In this document: positions 52,418 to 61,324 of the stretch, piece by piece | How positions within the stretch are numbered: the stretch's first letter is position 1 | Layout of the letters: the number at the start of each line of letters is the position of its first letter | From: Obscuribacter phosphatis_A | GTDB lineage: Bacteria > Cyanobacteriota > Vampirovibrionia > Obscuribacterales > Obscuribacteraceae | Direction of reading: 5' to 3' | Length of the DNA stretch: 64,000 nucleotides | NCBI GenBank assembly: GCA_017303615.1 | Contig: JAFLCK010000026.1 | Location: 7,969 to 71,968, forward strand | Made by a program: the position numbers and the translations under genes | Notes under the pieces: generated by a model | Told to the model about the DNA's origin: nothing | The model's database searches: none | The model's input: only the letters and a program-made list of their open reading frames with translations

Positions 52418-53920
52418 TCAGGCTCCGTGAGCGTCCTCTTTCTTTTGGGGCAGGTCGGCTTCTTCTGTTTCTTTGGCAGCCGGACCAGTTATTTTAGAAC
52501 CAGGTGTAACAACAATGACGAAGTCTGAGCTGGAGCGCGGCTCGGGAGAGACATTGACCGGATAGGCTTCTAACTCTGGAATGGCTTGCTTGACTGCCTG
52601 GGTGAGCTGATCGTCGGCTCTAAATGAGGTCTGCACCAAAAGCTCATGTTGGCATTCAGAGAGGTCTGCCTTTTGAATCCAGCGTACATTATAACCCTTC
52701 TCTTTCAGGCGCCCTTCAAGGTTGCGGGCTGTCTCTTCGCAGCCTTTGGGATATTTCACTACAACCGAGGGCGGCTTGGTTCCTGCCGCTTGGGCACATT
52801 CAGAATTGACCAAGTCGTTTGAATAGGCAGCGTACGAGACCGATGATTGATCGTTGATGTCGCTGGTCATATCGCTATTGTGAACGGCATGAATATGCGC
52901 ACCAGTATTGGTGGCAATCACTGAAACTGATAGAGGGGCACCGGCCATGCGGTGCAAGACCAGGGCGGAAGTGTCGGGAGTGGGCACCCAATAGCTGCCG
53001 CCATTGATGGTCACCGGCTCACCGGGTAAGGTGGCGGTTTGAATTTGGTTGGTCTTTAAGTCTTTGCAAAAGGCAGCCAACTTGAGCATATCTGTTGGTT
53101 CTAGGTCGGTGCGTACATATTCACCGGCTAATTTGCAAAGCTCGGGCAACTTCAATAATACTTGCGGTTCTTCCAGCTTTTTCTTGACCTGGCGCAAAAA
53201 CCATTGCTGTCTTTCGATGCGGCCGATATCACCCCTGGGGTCATGGCGAAAGCGCACATATTCTTCCAATCTTGTGGCATCGAGCTTGTTTAGACCTGGT
53301 TCTAGAGCAATATTCAAATGCCCGGCGCGGTCGCGGTAGTGCATTGGTTTTTCCACCATCACTTCCACCGGCCCTAGAGCTTCAAACAATTGCTTCAGAC
53401 CTTGCACGTCTATGACCATGTAATGGTCGATAGGCACACCGAAATCTTCACTGACTGTTTGCACTGTCAGCTCTGGACCGCCTATGGCATGGGCGGCATT
53501 GATTTTTTCGACTGTATGTTTACCGTTTGACGGATTAATGCGCACCCGGCTGTCGCGGGGGATAGAAATGAGCGAAACTTTCTTTGTCTCGGGGTCTAGG
53601 CTGGCAAGAATTATTGTGTCGGAGCGACAGCCGTTGAATCTTTCGGTATCCCTGCCGTTGCTGTCTACTCCCATCAGTAGAACATTCATGCGGCTATCGA
53701 GCTTGGGCCAAAGATTAACTGCTTCAAGCGGATTAGCCGGTGCAGCCTTGCTTTGGCTTTGTTTACCGCTCTGAGTTTGGCTGGCTAGAGATTTGCTGGT
53801 CTTGGCAGGCATGAAGTGCATGACTGTGAGCCCAATGCCTACACCGGCCATGGTTGCCGCGACAATCTGCCAGGCTTTCGGGGATCTATTTATATGCGGC
53901 TCAGAAAATCTGCTTTTCAT
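52418..53920 (-). CDS. LytR-CpsA-Psr (LCP) family cell-envelope phosphotransferase
   Basis: About 500 residues; ATG at 53920 chosen over the TTG at 53938, which has no ribosome-binding site. One transmembrane helix near 16-38 (WQIVAATMAGVGIGLTVMHF) anchors the domain outside. The LCP domain from about 80 has LLMGVDSNGRDTERFNGCRSDTIILASLDP (in part) with catalytic-type acidic residues, then VSLISIPRDSRV and YVRFRHDPRGDIGRIERQQ. A LytR_C-like module (about 375-465) follows: VVVKYPKGCEETARNLEGRL. The family transfers polyprenyl-linked glycopolymers to peptidoglycan or proteins. The C-terminal tail is Lys/Glu-rich. It is cotranscribed with the LolA-like gene. Confidence 0.92.
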   Translation of the reverse strand: MKSRFSEPHINRSPKAWQIVAATMAGVGIGLTVMHFMPAKTSKSLASQTQSGKQSQSKAAPANPLEAVNLWPKLDSRMNVLLMGVDSNGRDTERFNGCRSDTIILASLDPETKKVSLISIPRDSRVRINPSNGKHTVEKINAAHAIGGPELTVQTVSEDFGVPIDHYMVIDVQGLKQLFEALGPVEVMVEKPMHYRDRAGHLNIALEPGLNKLDATRLEEYVRFRHDPRGDIGRIERQQWFLRQVKKKLEEPQVLLKLPELCKLAGEYVRTDLEPTDMLKLAAFCKDLKTNQIQTATLPGEPVTINGGSYWVPTPDTSALVLHRMAGAPLSVSVIATNTGAHIHAVHNSDMTSDINDQSSVSYAAYSNDLVNSECAQAAGTKPPSVVVKYPKGCEETARNLEGRLKEKGYNVRWIQKADLSECQHELLVQTSFRADDQLTQAVKQAIPELEAYPVNVSPEPRSSSDFVIVVTPGSKITGPAAKETEEADLPQKKEDAHGA

Positions 53921-54237
53921 ACTTACACTTTGTGCCAAGTCAGGTTCATTTAATATCCTGGTTTTGGTTAGCTTGCTTACCTTGGATTTTAAGAGGATGT
54001 TAAATTACCGCGTTACTTTGTTTTTTCACGGCACTTTTAGGCCGTCGGTAAGTTTGCCATTCCAAGCGAAATTTGACATTAAATGGCTGGAATGTACCAG
54101 GGATAAGGGTCTTTTCTATTTACTTCTGTTTACAAGGGGCTCTTTCTTTTTGCCGGGCTTGTCTATATGAGTAATCAAAGGCTTATACTTTGGGCATTGA
54201 GCCTTAATTTTGTAGATTTCTGCAAAGGGAGTTAGAC
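53921..54237. other. Divergent intergenic region before the transaldolase gene
   Basis: No gene is supported. A perfect TTGACA lies at 54073-54078, but the matching -10 position reads TACCAG, so it is a weak promoter candidate. AGGGAG at 54226-54231 is the ribosome-binding site of the next gene. No tRNA or other RNA was recognised. Confidence 0.4.
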
Positions 54238-54909
54238 GTGCAACTATTTTTAGATACAGCCAATCTGGACGAGATTCGTGAGATTGCCGCCTGGGGTGTT
54301 CTTGATGGTATAACCACAAACCCTTCCTTGGTGAGCAAAGAGAAGCAGGATTTCAAGAAACTAGTTCAAGAAATCTGCCAAATAGTGCCTGGTCCGGTCA
54401 GCGCCGAAGTGATCGCCACCGACCCGCAAGGCATGATTAAGGAAGGACGAGAGATTGCTAAATGGGCTCCGAACGTAATTGTGAAAGCCCCTCTCACCCC
54501 GGCTGGTTTGCAAGCCACCAGTGTGCTTTCTAAAGAAGGCATCAAGGTCAATGTTACCCTCTGTTTCTCTACCAACCAAGCCTTGTTGGCCGCCCGTGCC
54601 GGTGCTTATTTTGTCAGCCCTTTCGTTGGTCGTCTTGATGATATAAACCAGGACGGTTCTCAACTCATTCAAGAGATTGCCGACATGTTTGCTATCCATG
54701 ACCTAGAAACAAAGGTCTTGGCCGCCAGCATCCGTAATCCGGTGCATGTCACCCAGGCTGCCTTGGCCGGCGCCGACATTGCCACCATGCCCTACAAGAT
54801 CTTCAAGCAGCTGGTCTCTCATCCTCTCACCGATAAAGGCGTTGAGTCTTTCTTGGCTGATTGGAATAAAGCTAAGGACAGCGTTGGCGCTGTTGTTGCT
54901 GCTAAGTAA
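54238..54909 (+). CDS. Fructose-6-phosphate aldolase/transaldolase, TalC/FSA type
   Basis: A 223-residue class I aldolase of the small transaldolase group. It starts MQLFLDTANLDEIREIAAWG and has DGITTNPSL, the Schiff-base lysine segment NVIVKAPLTPAGLQ, VNVTLCFSTNQALLAA and SPFVGRLDDI, all in family order. The small size separates it from TalA/TalB. Whether it acts as transaldolase of the pentose phosphate pathway or as fructose-6-phosphate aldolase cannot be told; in the absence of a seen TalB, transaldolase is more likely. Start is GTG with AGGGAG six bases upstream. Confidence 0.93.
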   Translation: MQLFLDTANLDEIREIAAWGVLDGITTNPSLVSKEKQDFKKLVQEICQIVPGPVSAEVIATDPQGMIKEGREIAKWAPNVIVKAPLTPAGLQATSVLSKEGIKVNVTLCFSTNQALLAARAGAYFVSPFVGRLDDINQDGSQLIQEIADMFAIHDLETKVLAASIRNPVHVTQAALAGADIATMPYKIFKQLVSHPLTDKGVESFLADWNKAKDSVGAVVAAK

Positions 54910-54969
54910 GAGTGAGCAAGGCATTGCCCTGTTTCAGGCGACTGAGGCAGGGCATTGTCTATAATTAGG

Positions 54970-56250
54970 ATGGGTCTTAAATTGCAGGCAGAAACCATTC
55001 TGAATAAGTCGGGAGATCAAGGCGAGGAGTTTGGACCAAGCGGCTTTCTTGAGCTTGGCGGCAATACACTCGTGGTTGATTTCGGCAATATTTTGATGTC
55101 CGATACAGTGGTTGGTTTTCTTTATGAAGACGGCCATATCAAGATTCTGGGTGCTTCCGAGAAAGAATCGAAAGAATTACGCGTCATTGACGATCTGGAA
55201 GATTGTGTCTTTAGAGGCATTGACTCTCGCGGTCTAGAGCTTACCCTGCCTATTTTGAAAGAAGGCGGGCCCACAGGCGATCTTTACTATAACGAGAGAC
55301 ATCTGACTGTCATCAATGGCAGAGTGGCTACCGCCGATCATCATTTGGTCGGCGTGATGGACGACGGTCTCTCTTTGGCTGTGCGCGATCACTGCACCAT
55401 GACTCCCTTTCGAAGGGTGGAAGAGGCGAACATGCTGGCTTTCTATTTTGAGGGACAAACCTCGGAAGGCAAGTCAGTCAAGAAAGATTATCTCAAGCCC
55501 CTCTATCGCCGGGACAAGAGCTATGGCGAGAATGAGATTATTCGCTATTTTCAAGATTTTGATCGACTTGGTGTCCAACAGAAAAAGTATGTTATCGACA
55601 GTCTCAATATTTGGGCGCGTTCAGGCATCTTACAAGTGGTGCGCAAGAGCGAAGGCAATTGTGCCATGGGTAATGTCAAACACGGTGCGGCCGGAGTGAC
55701 GCGTGTGCGCACCGGCATGGTCGATTTAGATGCCGAAGAGTTTGATCGCGATATCGATTTATTCAAGCGCTTCGGAACTCTAGCCAGTGTTACATCGCCC
55801 TTCCCGCCCTATGTAGAAGTGAGAGTCAACCTGGTTGTTTCGCATGAATTTGGCCATCAATTGCAGTTTTGTCTGTCGCAGGCAAGCCAAGATCGAATCG
55901 GCGAACTGTATCGCAATCGACTAGAGCGTTGTCGTATCGATAATCCGCCACCGCCTGGTTATGAAGGCTATTCTGAGCTTGTTCGACCGGAAAGATTGAA
56001 CTTCCGGCAGTTTATTTCTGGTTATTCCGCCACATCTAAAGAAGAGTATTGGGCTGAGGCTGTGGCGGCTTTTTCTATTGCCGAAAGCCGACAGATCTTG
56101 CAAGCGATGGATCCTGGCATATGCAAGATTTTGACAGAAATACTGGAAAAGCCGCATTTGCATTTTTCACCTGTCTTGGTCGAACCGATTCTCGATTTGC
56201 AAGCCAGTCTGCGAGCCGGGCTGGCCATGCCCGAAGATTTACTCGGTTGA
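54970..56250 (+). CDS. Probable zinc metalloprotease with HEFGH motif
   Basis: About 426 residues, no signal peptide seen. The ATG at 54970 is used; a TTG at 54955 with GAGG and AGGG before it is an alternative five codons longer. The N-terminal half (FLELGGNTLVVDFGNILMSD ... VVGFLYEDGHIK) is beta-rich and contains VATADHHLVGVMDDG. The second half has VVSHEFGHQLQF with HEFGH near residues 292-296, then EEYWAEAVAAF near 358-368; Glu363 is a plausible third zinc ligand, giving a gluzincin-like site. The family is not recognised. It follows the transaldolase gene by 60 bases on the same strand. Confidence 0.78.
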   Translation: MGLKLQAETILNKSGDQGEEFGPSGFLELGGNTLVVDFGNILMSDTVVGFLYEDGHIKILGASEKESKELRVIDDLEDCVFRGIDSRGLELTLPILKEGGPTGDLYYNERHLTVINGRVATADHHLVGVMDDGLSLAVRDHCTMTPFRRVEEANMLAFYFEGQTSEGKSVKKDYLKPLYRRDKSYGENEIIRYFQDFDRLGVQQKKYVIDSLNIWARSGILQVVRKSEGNCAMGNVKHGAAGVTRVRTGMVDLDAEEFDRDIDLFKRFGTLASVTSPFPPYVEVRVNLVVSHEFGHQLQFCLSQASQDRIGELYRNRLERCRIDNPPPPGYEGYSELVRPERLNFRQFISGYSATSKEEYWAEAVAAFSIAESRQILQAMDPGICKILTEILEKPHLHFSPVLVEPILDLQASLRAGLAMPEDLLG

Positions 56251-56294
56251 GTTTATTGATTGTTCAAATAGTATAGAGCGATAGTTTTGAGGTC

Positions 56295-57830
56295 ATGAGT
56301 TCAAGAGCAGAAAAGAGAAAGCCGGTTAATCCAGTTGAGAAGCGCTCTCAGGCTCTTCTAATGGGGGCTTTGCTTGCTTCTTATTCTTGTATTTGTGCTG
56401 CTCAGGCTGAAGAACTCAAACTTCAACCAATCAGTCCAGAGGCGGCTCAGATGGATGCTCCGCCTCCACCACCGCAGAATGCCGCCTCACCAAATAATCC
56501 TTTCGGTTCAAATATTCAAGGGCAGCCCCTCAATAAGGCGCGAAGTATTGATGAGGAGCCCCGGGAGTCAGCTACACCACAAGATGAGTATCGCTTGACC
56601 GCTTTGGAGCAAAAGGCATTTGGTACTACCTATAGTGAGCATGAAGCGGTCGATAGGTTGGACCATTTAGAGAAGGAAGTGTTTGGTTCGGCAAAGCAAG
56701 GGGCTCTGGGTGAGCGGATTGCTCGTCTGGAAAGCAAGCTTTTAGGTGGTAGCGCCTTTGGTGGCGGTTTTGGTAGTGCATTTCCTAGTAATGCATCTGG
56801 TTTTTCTCAGGGGGGGCAAGGATCTAGACCAGTGGTTCAGCCCCCCAATATGACTAGCCAAAATGTCAATACGGCACCGGCGCAATCAGGCTGGCAGAAC
56901 CCATCTAGTATGTCGAATATTTCAAGTCCGGCACCGGCGCAATCAGGCTGGCAGAACCCATCTAGTATGTCGAGTATTTCAAGTCCGGCACCGGCGCAAT
57001 CAGGCTGGCAGAGTGCTTCTAATGTGACTAGACCAAATACAACACCAGCTCAATCAGGCTGGCAGAGTTCTCCGAGTTCTCCCGCCTGGTCGGGGCAAAC
57101 ACCCAATAGTGCCGGTCGCCCCCCTCTGCCAAACTCTCAGTTTGGTAAACTACCCCAAGGTTCCTTGCCCCAATCAGCTGCTCCGGCGCCAAGCGGAGTG
57201 CTTTCACTTGATGCCGCCATGGTTGCTTCTAGTTTGCCTTTTGATGCCAATGCCGGTGATTATCTCTCGGCTGTTACCGCCTTTCCTGGCGCCACCGGCA
57301 GCGGTACTACCTATGCCCGTTGGACATCCTTTCCGTTGCGGGTGAAAGTGCCTGCCGGCACGCCTGAGAGTTGGACCCGCAGTGTGGAAGCGGTAATTGC
57401 CCGCTGGGGTCAGTATCTGCCGGTTAAATTGGCCCTGCCCAAAGAAGAAGTAAATGCCGAAATTATTTGGGTGAATACTTTACCCAAAGGAGTCTTGGGT
57501 GTGACTCGTTTGGCTGTGAAAGACGGTCGTATGCGCACTTGGATCTACTTGCTGCGCCCCAGTTTCTATCCGCCTGAAATACCAGAAAGAGCCCTCTCGC
57601 CGGTCTTCATGCGCGAGCTTGGCCATGTGATGGGCCTTTATTGCAAGAGCGACCGTCCTGAAGACTTGATGTATCAGCCGCCGGCCGGTACCGCCCCCGC
57701 CAAAGTCTTTGCCCGCACCATCGGTTTAAGTGCAAGAGATATAAACACGCTTAGACGGCTTTACCAGTCGCCGCCGCTGCCAGGCAACCTGACTCTCAAC
57801 CAACCGATGGAATGGGCTACAGGCTATTAG
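56295..57830 (+). CDS. Exported matrixin-like protein with degenerate zinc site
   Basis: A 511-residue protein. Signal peptide (QALLMGALLASYSCICAAQA). Residues 95-155 hold the motif LEQKAFG...RLDHLEKEVFG...RIARLESKLLGG, shared with the CAP protein at 30735. Residues about 190-300 are Pro/Gln/Ser/Trp repeats (APAQSGWQNPSSMS, 57-bp units). The C-terminal 190 residues resemble a matrixin-type peptidase, but where those have HExxHxxGxxH this protein has RELGHVMGLYC (Arg440, His444) followed by KSDRPEDLMYQPP. Two of three zinc ligands are absent, so peptidase activity is doubtful. It starts 44 bases after the HEFGH gene stop and may be cotranscribed with it. Note that both carry protease-type folds. 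Confidence 0.82.
   Translation: MSSRAEKRKPVNPVEKRSQALLMGALLASYSCICAAQAEELKLQPISPEAAQMDAPPPPPQNAASPNNPFGSNIQGQPLNKARSIDEEPRESATPQDEYRLTALEQKAFGTTYSEHEAVDRLDHLEKEVFGSAKQGALGERIARLESKLLGGSAFGGGFGSAFPSNASGFSQGGQGSRPVVQPPNMTSQNVNTAPAQSGWQNPSSMSNISSPAPAQSGWQNPSSMSSISSPAPAQSGWQSASNVTRPNTTPAQSGWQSSPSSPAWSGQTPNSAGRPPLPNSQFGKLPQGSLPQSAAPAPSGVLSLDAAMVASSLPFDANAGDYLSAVTAFPGATGSGTTYARWTSFPLRVKVPAGTPESWTRSVEAVIARWGQYLPVKLALPKEEVNAEIIWVNTLPKGVLGVTRLAVKDGRMRTWIYLLRPSFYPPEIPERALSPVFMRELGHVMGLYCKSDRPEDLMYQPPAGTAPAKVFARTIGLSARDINTLRRLYQSPPLPGNLTLNQPMEWATGY
56874..57044 (+). repeat. 57-bp intragenic tandem repeat
   Basis: Three units begin at 56874, 56931 and 56988, each starting GCACCGGCGCAATCAGG and encoding APAQSGWQN/S plus a Ser-rich tail (19 codons). 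The first two differ by one or two bases; the third diverges in its second half. A partial fourth copy follows near 57046. In-frame unit length allows copy change without frame loss. Confidence 0.9.
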
Positions 57831-57847
57831 ATTGTCTGCACTTGGTG

Positions 57848-58420
57848 CTATTGGTTCATCGGCTTGTAGCCGGCCGGGACAACGAACAAATCGGCTTTGG
57901 GCTGGTTCATATTCACCGATTTGAGATTGTTCTCGGTGATGTAGTTTCCCGCTTGGGTGCGCGAATGCACTAAAATTCCTGCCTTCTCATCAACCCAGTG
58001 TTCCGAGACGCCGTTTGGCAATTTCAACTTCCAGCCATGGCAGTTATGTCCCAAAACTTCTTTGAAACCAAGGTCTTCGGCGTTTTTCTTCTTAGCCAAC
58101 TCAGGAGTGAGATCCCCTTCGTATTCTTGGGCAATCGGATTTTTGATCACCATTTTCTGGGCTTCCATAAGGGTGTATGTGGTTTTGCCTGGATAGTCCA
58201 TGATGGTCACCATTTTGCTTGGACCGACATTGACCTCGGTGCGCAAATGCCCTTTGCCGTCTGAGATTGAGCGCATCGATGAGACGCCTGTGGGAGTTTT
58301 TACCTCATAAGTGGCATCGTAAAGCTTTGGATATAATTGACCGCCGGCTAGAGCCGCACTGTTTAGAGAAAGCAGAGAGAAGGACACCAGGGCGAAAAGC
58401 AGAGCCTGTGGTTTTTTCAT
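57848..58420 (-). CDS. Exported LolA-like/DUF4412-type protein, short
   Basis: A 190-residue secreted protein. Signal peptide MKKPQALLFALVSFSLLSLN with cleavage near ALAGG (about residue 25). The body YDATYEVKTPTGVSSMRSIS ... MVTIMDYPGKTTYTLMEAQK ... GHNCHGWKLKLPNG ... HWVDEKAGILVHSRTQ (in parts) has the alternating strands of outer-membrane lipoprotein carrier-like/DUF4412 proteins, which often bind lipid or hydrophobic ligands. AGGT lies before the ATG. It is convergent with the matrixin-like gene and not obviously linked to mqnD, which is divergent 139 bases away. Confidence 0.78.
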   Translation of the reverse strand: MKKPQALLFALVSFSLLSLNSAALAGGQLYPKLYDATYEVKTPTGVSSMRSISDGKGHLRTEVNVGPSKMVTIMDYPGKTTYTLMEAQKMVIKNPIAQEYEGDLTPELAKKKNAEDLGFKEVLGHNCHGWKLKLPNGVSEHWVDEKAGILVHSRTQAGNYITENNLKSVNMNQPKADLFVVPAGYKPMNQ

Positions 58421-58558
58421 GACTTATGACCTGTGCTTAAGGTGATGGAATAAAAGAACGGGACTGAGCTTAGCACCCTTTCTTTGAAATTGTTCATGCT
58501 TAAGTAGCTCTTTAAGAGCGACAATTAGGGTGTATCAGCTGAGCCAGGGAGAAAAGCC

Positions 58559-59401
58559 GTGACTGTTCAGACCAAGGAAATAACAATTGCTCATTCGCCC
58601 GATTCGGACGATGCCTTCATGTTTTATGCTCTGGCTAAAGATAAGCTTGATACCCGCGGTCTCACCGTGCATCAGGTGCTGAAAGACATTCAATCTCTCA
58701 ACCAAGACGCCATCAATGGGCGCTATGAAGTCTCGGCAATTTCATTTGCCGCTTATCCCTTGGTGAAAGACCGCTACAAGCTCATGCCCTGCGGTGCCAG
58801 TATGGGCGATAACTATGGGCCGATGGTCATAGCCAAGCCTGGAGTCAATGCTGAGAACCTCAAAGATAAGACTGTCGCCATCCCCGGCAAGTTGACCACA
58901 GCCTATCTCACCCTCAATCTTTGGCAGCCCGGTCTTAAAGTTGTGGAAGTGCCTTTCGACCAGATCATCGACTATGTTGTGGAAGGTAAGGCTGATGCCG
59001 GTTTGATCATCCACGAAGGACAGCTGATGTACCAAGAGAGCGGTCTTGAGTTGATCGTTGATTTGGGTGTCTGGTGGCAGAAAGAAACCGGTTTGCCTTT
59101 GCCCCTAGGCGGCAATGTGGTCAGAAAAGATCTGGGAGACACCTTGGTCAAAGAAGTGACCGACATGTTCAAAAGCGCCATTGTTTATGCTCTTGAGCAC
59201 AGACAAGACGCTCTTGATTATGCGATGACTTTTGCCCGCGATATGAAGCGCGACCTGGCTGATAAGTTTGTCGGCATGTATGTCAACGAGCTTACAGTCG
59301 ACTATGGTGAGCGCGGTCGTCAGGCTGTGCGCAAACTCTTTGAAATGGCGTACGAGAAAGGCGTCACCAAAGAGCTTATCGTTCCTGAATTTGTTGATTA
59401 G
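58559..59401 (+). CDS. mqnD: 1,4-dihydroxy-6-naphthoate synthase (futalosine menaquinone pathway)
   Basis: A 280-residue cytoplasmic enzyme of the futalosine route to menaquinone, with a periplasmic-binding-protein-like two-lobe fold. The N-terminus HSPDSDDAFMFYAL is the family signature (SPxxDxxFxFYxL), then SAISFAAYPLVKD, DNYGPMVIAK and DAGLIIHEGQLMY. The related MqnA is similar in fold; the length and HEGQL stretch favour MqnD, but the MqnA/MqnD distinction is not absolute from reading. GTG start with AGGGAG 10-15 bases upstream. No other mqn gene is present. The last 26 bases overlap the convergent hydrolase gene. Confidence 0.85.
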   Translation: MTVQTKEITIAHSPDSDDAFMFYALAKDKLDTRGLTVHQVLKDIQSLNQDAINGRYEVSAISFAAYPLVKDRYKLMPCGASMGDNYGPMVIAKPGVNAENLKDKTVAIPGKLTTAYLTLNLWQPGLKVVEVPFDQIIDYVVEGKADAGLIIHEGQLMYQESGLELIVDLGVWWQKETGLPLPLGGNVVRKDLGDTLVKEVTDMFKSAIVYALEHRQDALDYAMTFARDMKRDLADKFVGMYVNELTVDYGERGRQAVRKLFEMAYEKGVTKELIVPEFVD

Positions 59402-60173
59402 CCTGGTTAGCGCTCTGGCTTGAGATCGATTCGATAAAGTTTTTCAATGTCAGTAACACCGAGTTGTCGCTGCGGCAGTAAATGTCGTTGTGATCGGCAC
59501 CTTTGACCAAGAATATTTGCTTGGGCTGGCTTGCTTTCTTGTACAGTTCTTGACTGTATTTGCAGGGCAGGGTGATGTCTTTATCGCCGTGCATAAGCAA
59601 GAGCGGTGGATGAGCTTTCTCGACCGAGGCAAGATTATTCAGTTGCGGCTCAGGGTCGATAAAGTCGGGTAGGGTGCGCATAAAGAAGAGTTTGTCTTTG
59701 GCGGTTTTCATCAGCGAGACAAAGGGCGACTGCAAGATAAAGGCGCGGGGTGTGCGTTCTTTCATGACACCACTGGTAACACCGCAGCCGATTGATTCGC
59801 CATAAAGAATGATGGACGAAGATGGGTAGCCGAGCTTGTTTGTGGCGTAGTCATAGGCGGCTCTTGCATCGGGCACTAGATTGCTCAATTTGGCTTGCCC
59901 GCCTGATTCGCCATAGCCTTGATAGTCGTATAAAAGTACTGAACTGCCAGCGCCAATCAGATTGGCCGCAATAACAATACGGTGACCAATATTGCCGGCA
60001 TTACCATGATTGACTATGGTCAAAAACTTGCTTCTAGGGTTCTTTATATAGAGCCCTGCCAGTTTATTGCCGTTTAGGGTGGGAATGCTAAGTTCACTGG
60101 TTTGGCACTTAAGGTCTCTATCAAGTATGGGCAGGCAGGTTTTCCAGCTCATATCCGCGCTGGGGAAGAGCAC
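59376..60173 (-). CDS. Alpha/beta hydrolase, N-terminus unresolved
   Basis: A serine hydrolase of the alpha/beta fold. Visible: VNHGNAGNIGHR (oxyanion-type HGN), nucleophile elbow GESIG in LYGESIGCG, the acid in LLMHGDKDITLP, and the histidine in KGADHNDIY. This resembles BEM46/FrsA-like small hydrolases. The assigned start is a GTG at 60173, but the frame stays open upstream through FYVLLSLIIIFGIKDK, a membrane anchor usual in such proteins. It has no ATG, GTG or TTG before an in-frame TAG near 60235. The true 5' end therefore may be lost or displaced by the adjacent IS element. No ribosome-binding site is seen. Confidence 0.8.
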   Translation of the reverse strand: MLFPSADMSWKTCLPILDRDLKCQTSELSIPTLNGNKLAGLYIKNPRSKFLTIVNHGNAGNIGHRIVIAANLIGAGSSVLLYDYQGYGESGGQAKLSNLVPDARAAYDYATNKLGYPSSSIILYGESIGCGVTSGVMKERTPRAFILQSPFVSLMKTAKDKLFFMRTLPDFIDPEPQLNNLASVEKAHPPLLLMHGDKDITLPCKYSQELYKKASQPKQIFLVKGADHNDIYCRSDNSVLLTLKNFIESISSQSANQANQQIQER

Positions 60174-60396
60174 CAGTTTATCTTTGATTCCAAATATGAT
60201 GATAAGAGAAAGTAGAACATAGAAGTGTCCTGGCTACGACTCTTTGGACCAAAGACCGGGACTTTTAAGTTCAGCTTCTAAATACAGACTAAGTATATCA
60301 TCAGTGGCACCGATAGTAGTGGCGCTAGACTTAAACTATATATGATTTGCCTGCCGTACCCCATGCGGCACATGCCGAAAATCGCCAGCCCTGGGA

Positions 60397-60442
60397 CCCG
60401 GAGGCAACACTCCGTGTGGCGGAGCCACGTGTTGCCTCCGGG
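60397..60442. repeat. GC-rich hairpin at the 3' side of the IS
   Basis: CCCGGAGGCAACAC (60397-60410) pairs perfectly with GTGTTGCCTCCGGG (60429-60442). The loop itself contains GTGGC...GCCAC. It is GC-rich compared with its surroundings, lies between orfB and the left end, and may terminate transcription or act as a transposase-binding structure. Confidence 0.85.
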
Positions 60443-60476
60443 AGGGCGGTGATAGGCTTTGTGCCGGCATGGAAGG

Positions 60477-61274
60477 CTAGGCGGGCACTACCTCCTTTCT
60501 TCCTTCGTACACTTCCTCTGGCGTCATATAGTCCAGCCCCTGGTGCGGACGTTCGTGATTGTAGAAATTGAAGTATTGGCCTATCCCGAGTCTCGCTTCG
60601 AGTGGATTGTTGTAGGCGTGCAGGTAGACCTCTTCATATTTAACGCTTCGCCAAAGCCTCTCTACAAAGATGTTGTCGATGCAGCGACCTTTGCCATCCA
60701 TGCTGATCTCGATCTTGTTTGTTTTAAGTACTTTGGTGAAATCGTTGCTCGTAAACTGGCTGCCCTGGTCGGAGTTGAATATCTCCGGCTTACCGTATTT
60801 TGCGATCGCATCCTCTAGGGCCTCGACGCAAAAGTCCGGCTCCATGCTATTGGAAAGCCTCCAGGACAAAACCTTTCGGCTGTACCAATCCATGATCGCG
60901 ACCAAATACATGAAACCCTTCTTCATTGGAATGTAGGTCAGATCGGTGGCCCAGACTTGGTTGGGGCGTGTGATAGCAAGACCGCCCAATAGATATGGAT
61001 AGATCTTGTGGTCGGGGGCCGCCTTCGTCGTCCTCGGCTTTCTGTAGATGGCCTCCAAGCCCATCTTCCTCATGAGAGTCCGCACACGCCTTCGGCTTAC
61101 CTTGACCCCCTTTCGCTTTAGCCACTCGGCGAACCTCCTGGCCCCGTAAAAGGGCGTATTTTGATACTGCCGGTCGATGAGCCGCATGATTTCCTGCGAC
61201 TCTTCACTGAGTTCGGCCGGCTCGTAGTAGAGTGTCGACCGATTCAGCCCCAGCAGTTCACATTGATGGCGCAC
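60477..61274 (-). CDS. IS3-family transposase OrfB (DDE integrase)
   Basis: A 265-residue catalytic half of an IS3 transposase. HTH_21-like N-terminal region (LIDRQYQNTPFYGARRFAEWL), then the rve integrase core with the DDE triad: Asp in WATDLTYIP, Asp in IFNSDQGSQF, and Glu in CIDNIFVERLW. It ends HERPHQGLDYMTPEEVY. The GTG at 61274 is nominal; the frame continues upstream to the slippery site, so the active product is expected to be an OrfAB fusion. It appears intact. Confidence 0.93.
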   Translation of the reverse strand: MRHQCELLGLNRSTLYYEPAELSEESQEIMRLIDRQYQNTPFYGARRFAEWLKRKGVKVSRRRVRTLMRKMGLEAIYRKPRTTKAAPDHKIYPYLLGGLAITRPNQVWATDLTYIPMKKGFMYLVAIMDWYSRKVLSWRLSNSMEPDFCVEALEDAIAKYGKPEIFNSDQGSQFTSNDFTKVLKTNKIEISMDGKGRCIDNIFVERLWRSVKYEEVYLHAYNNPLEARLGIGQYFNFYNHERPHQGLDYMTPEEVYEGRKEVVPA

Positions 61275-61324
61275 GGAGACCTTTTGATCTCCTTGAACAA
61301 CAAGCTTTTCACGCTCCTCTCGGC

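Noticed and set aside
60347..60571. Plus-strand frame over the IS left part
   Set aside because: It runs through the hairpin and antisense of orfB; no site or domain.
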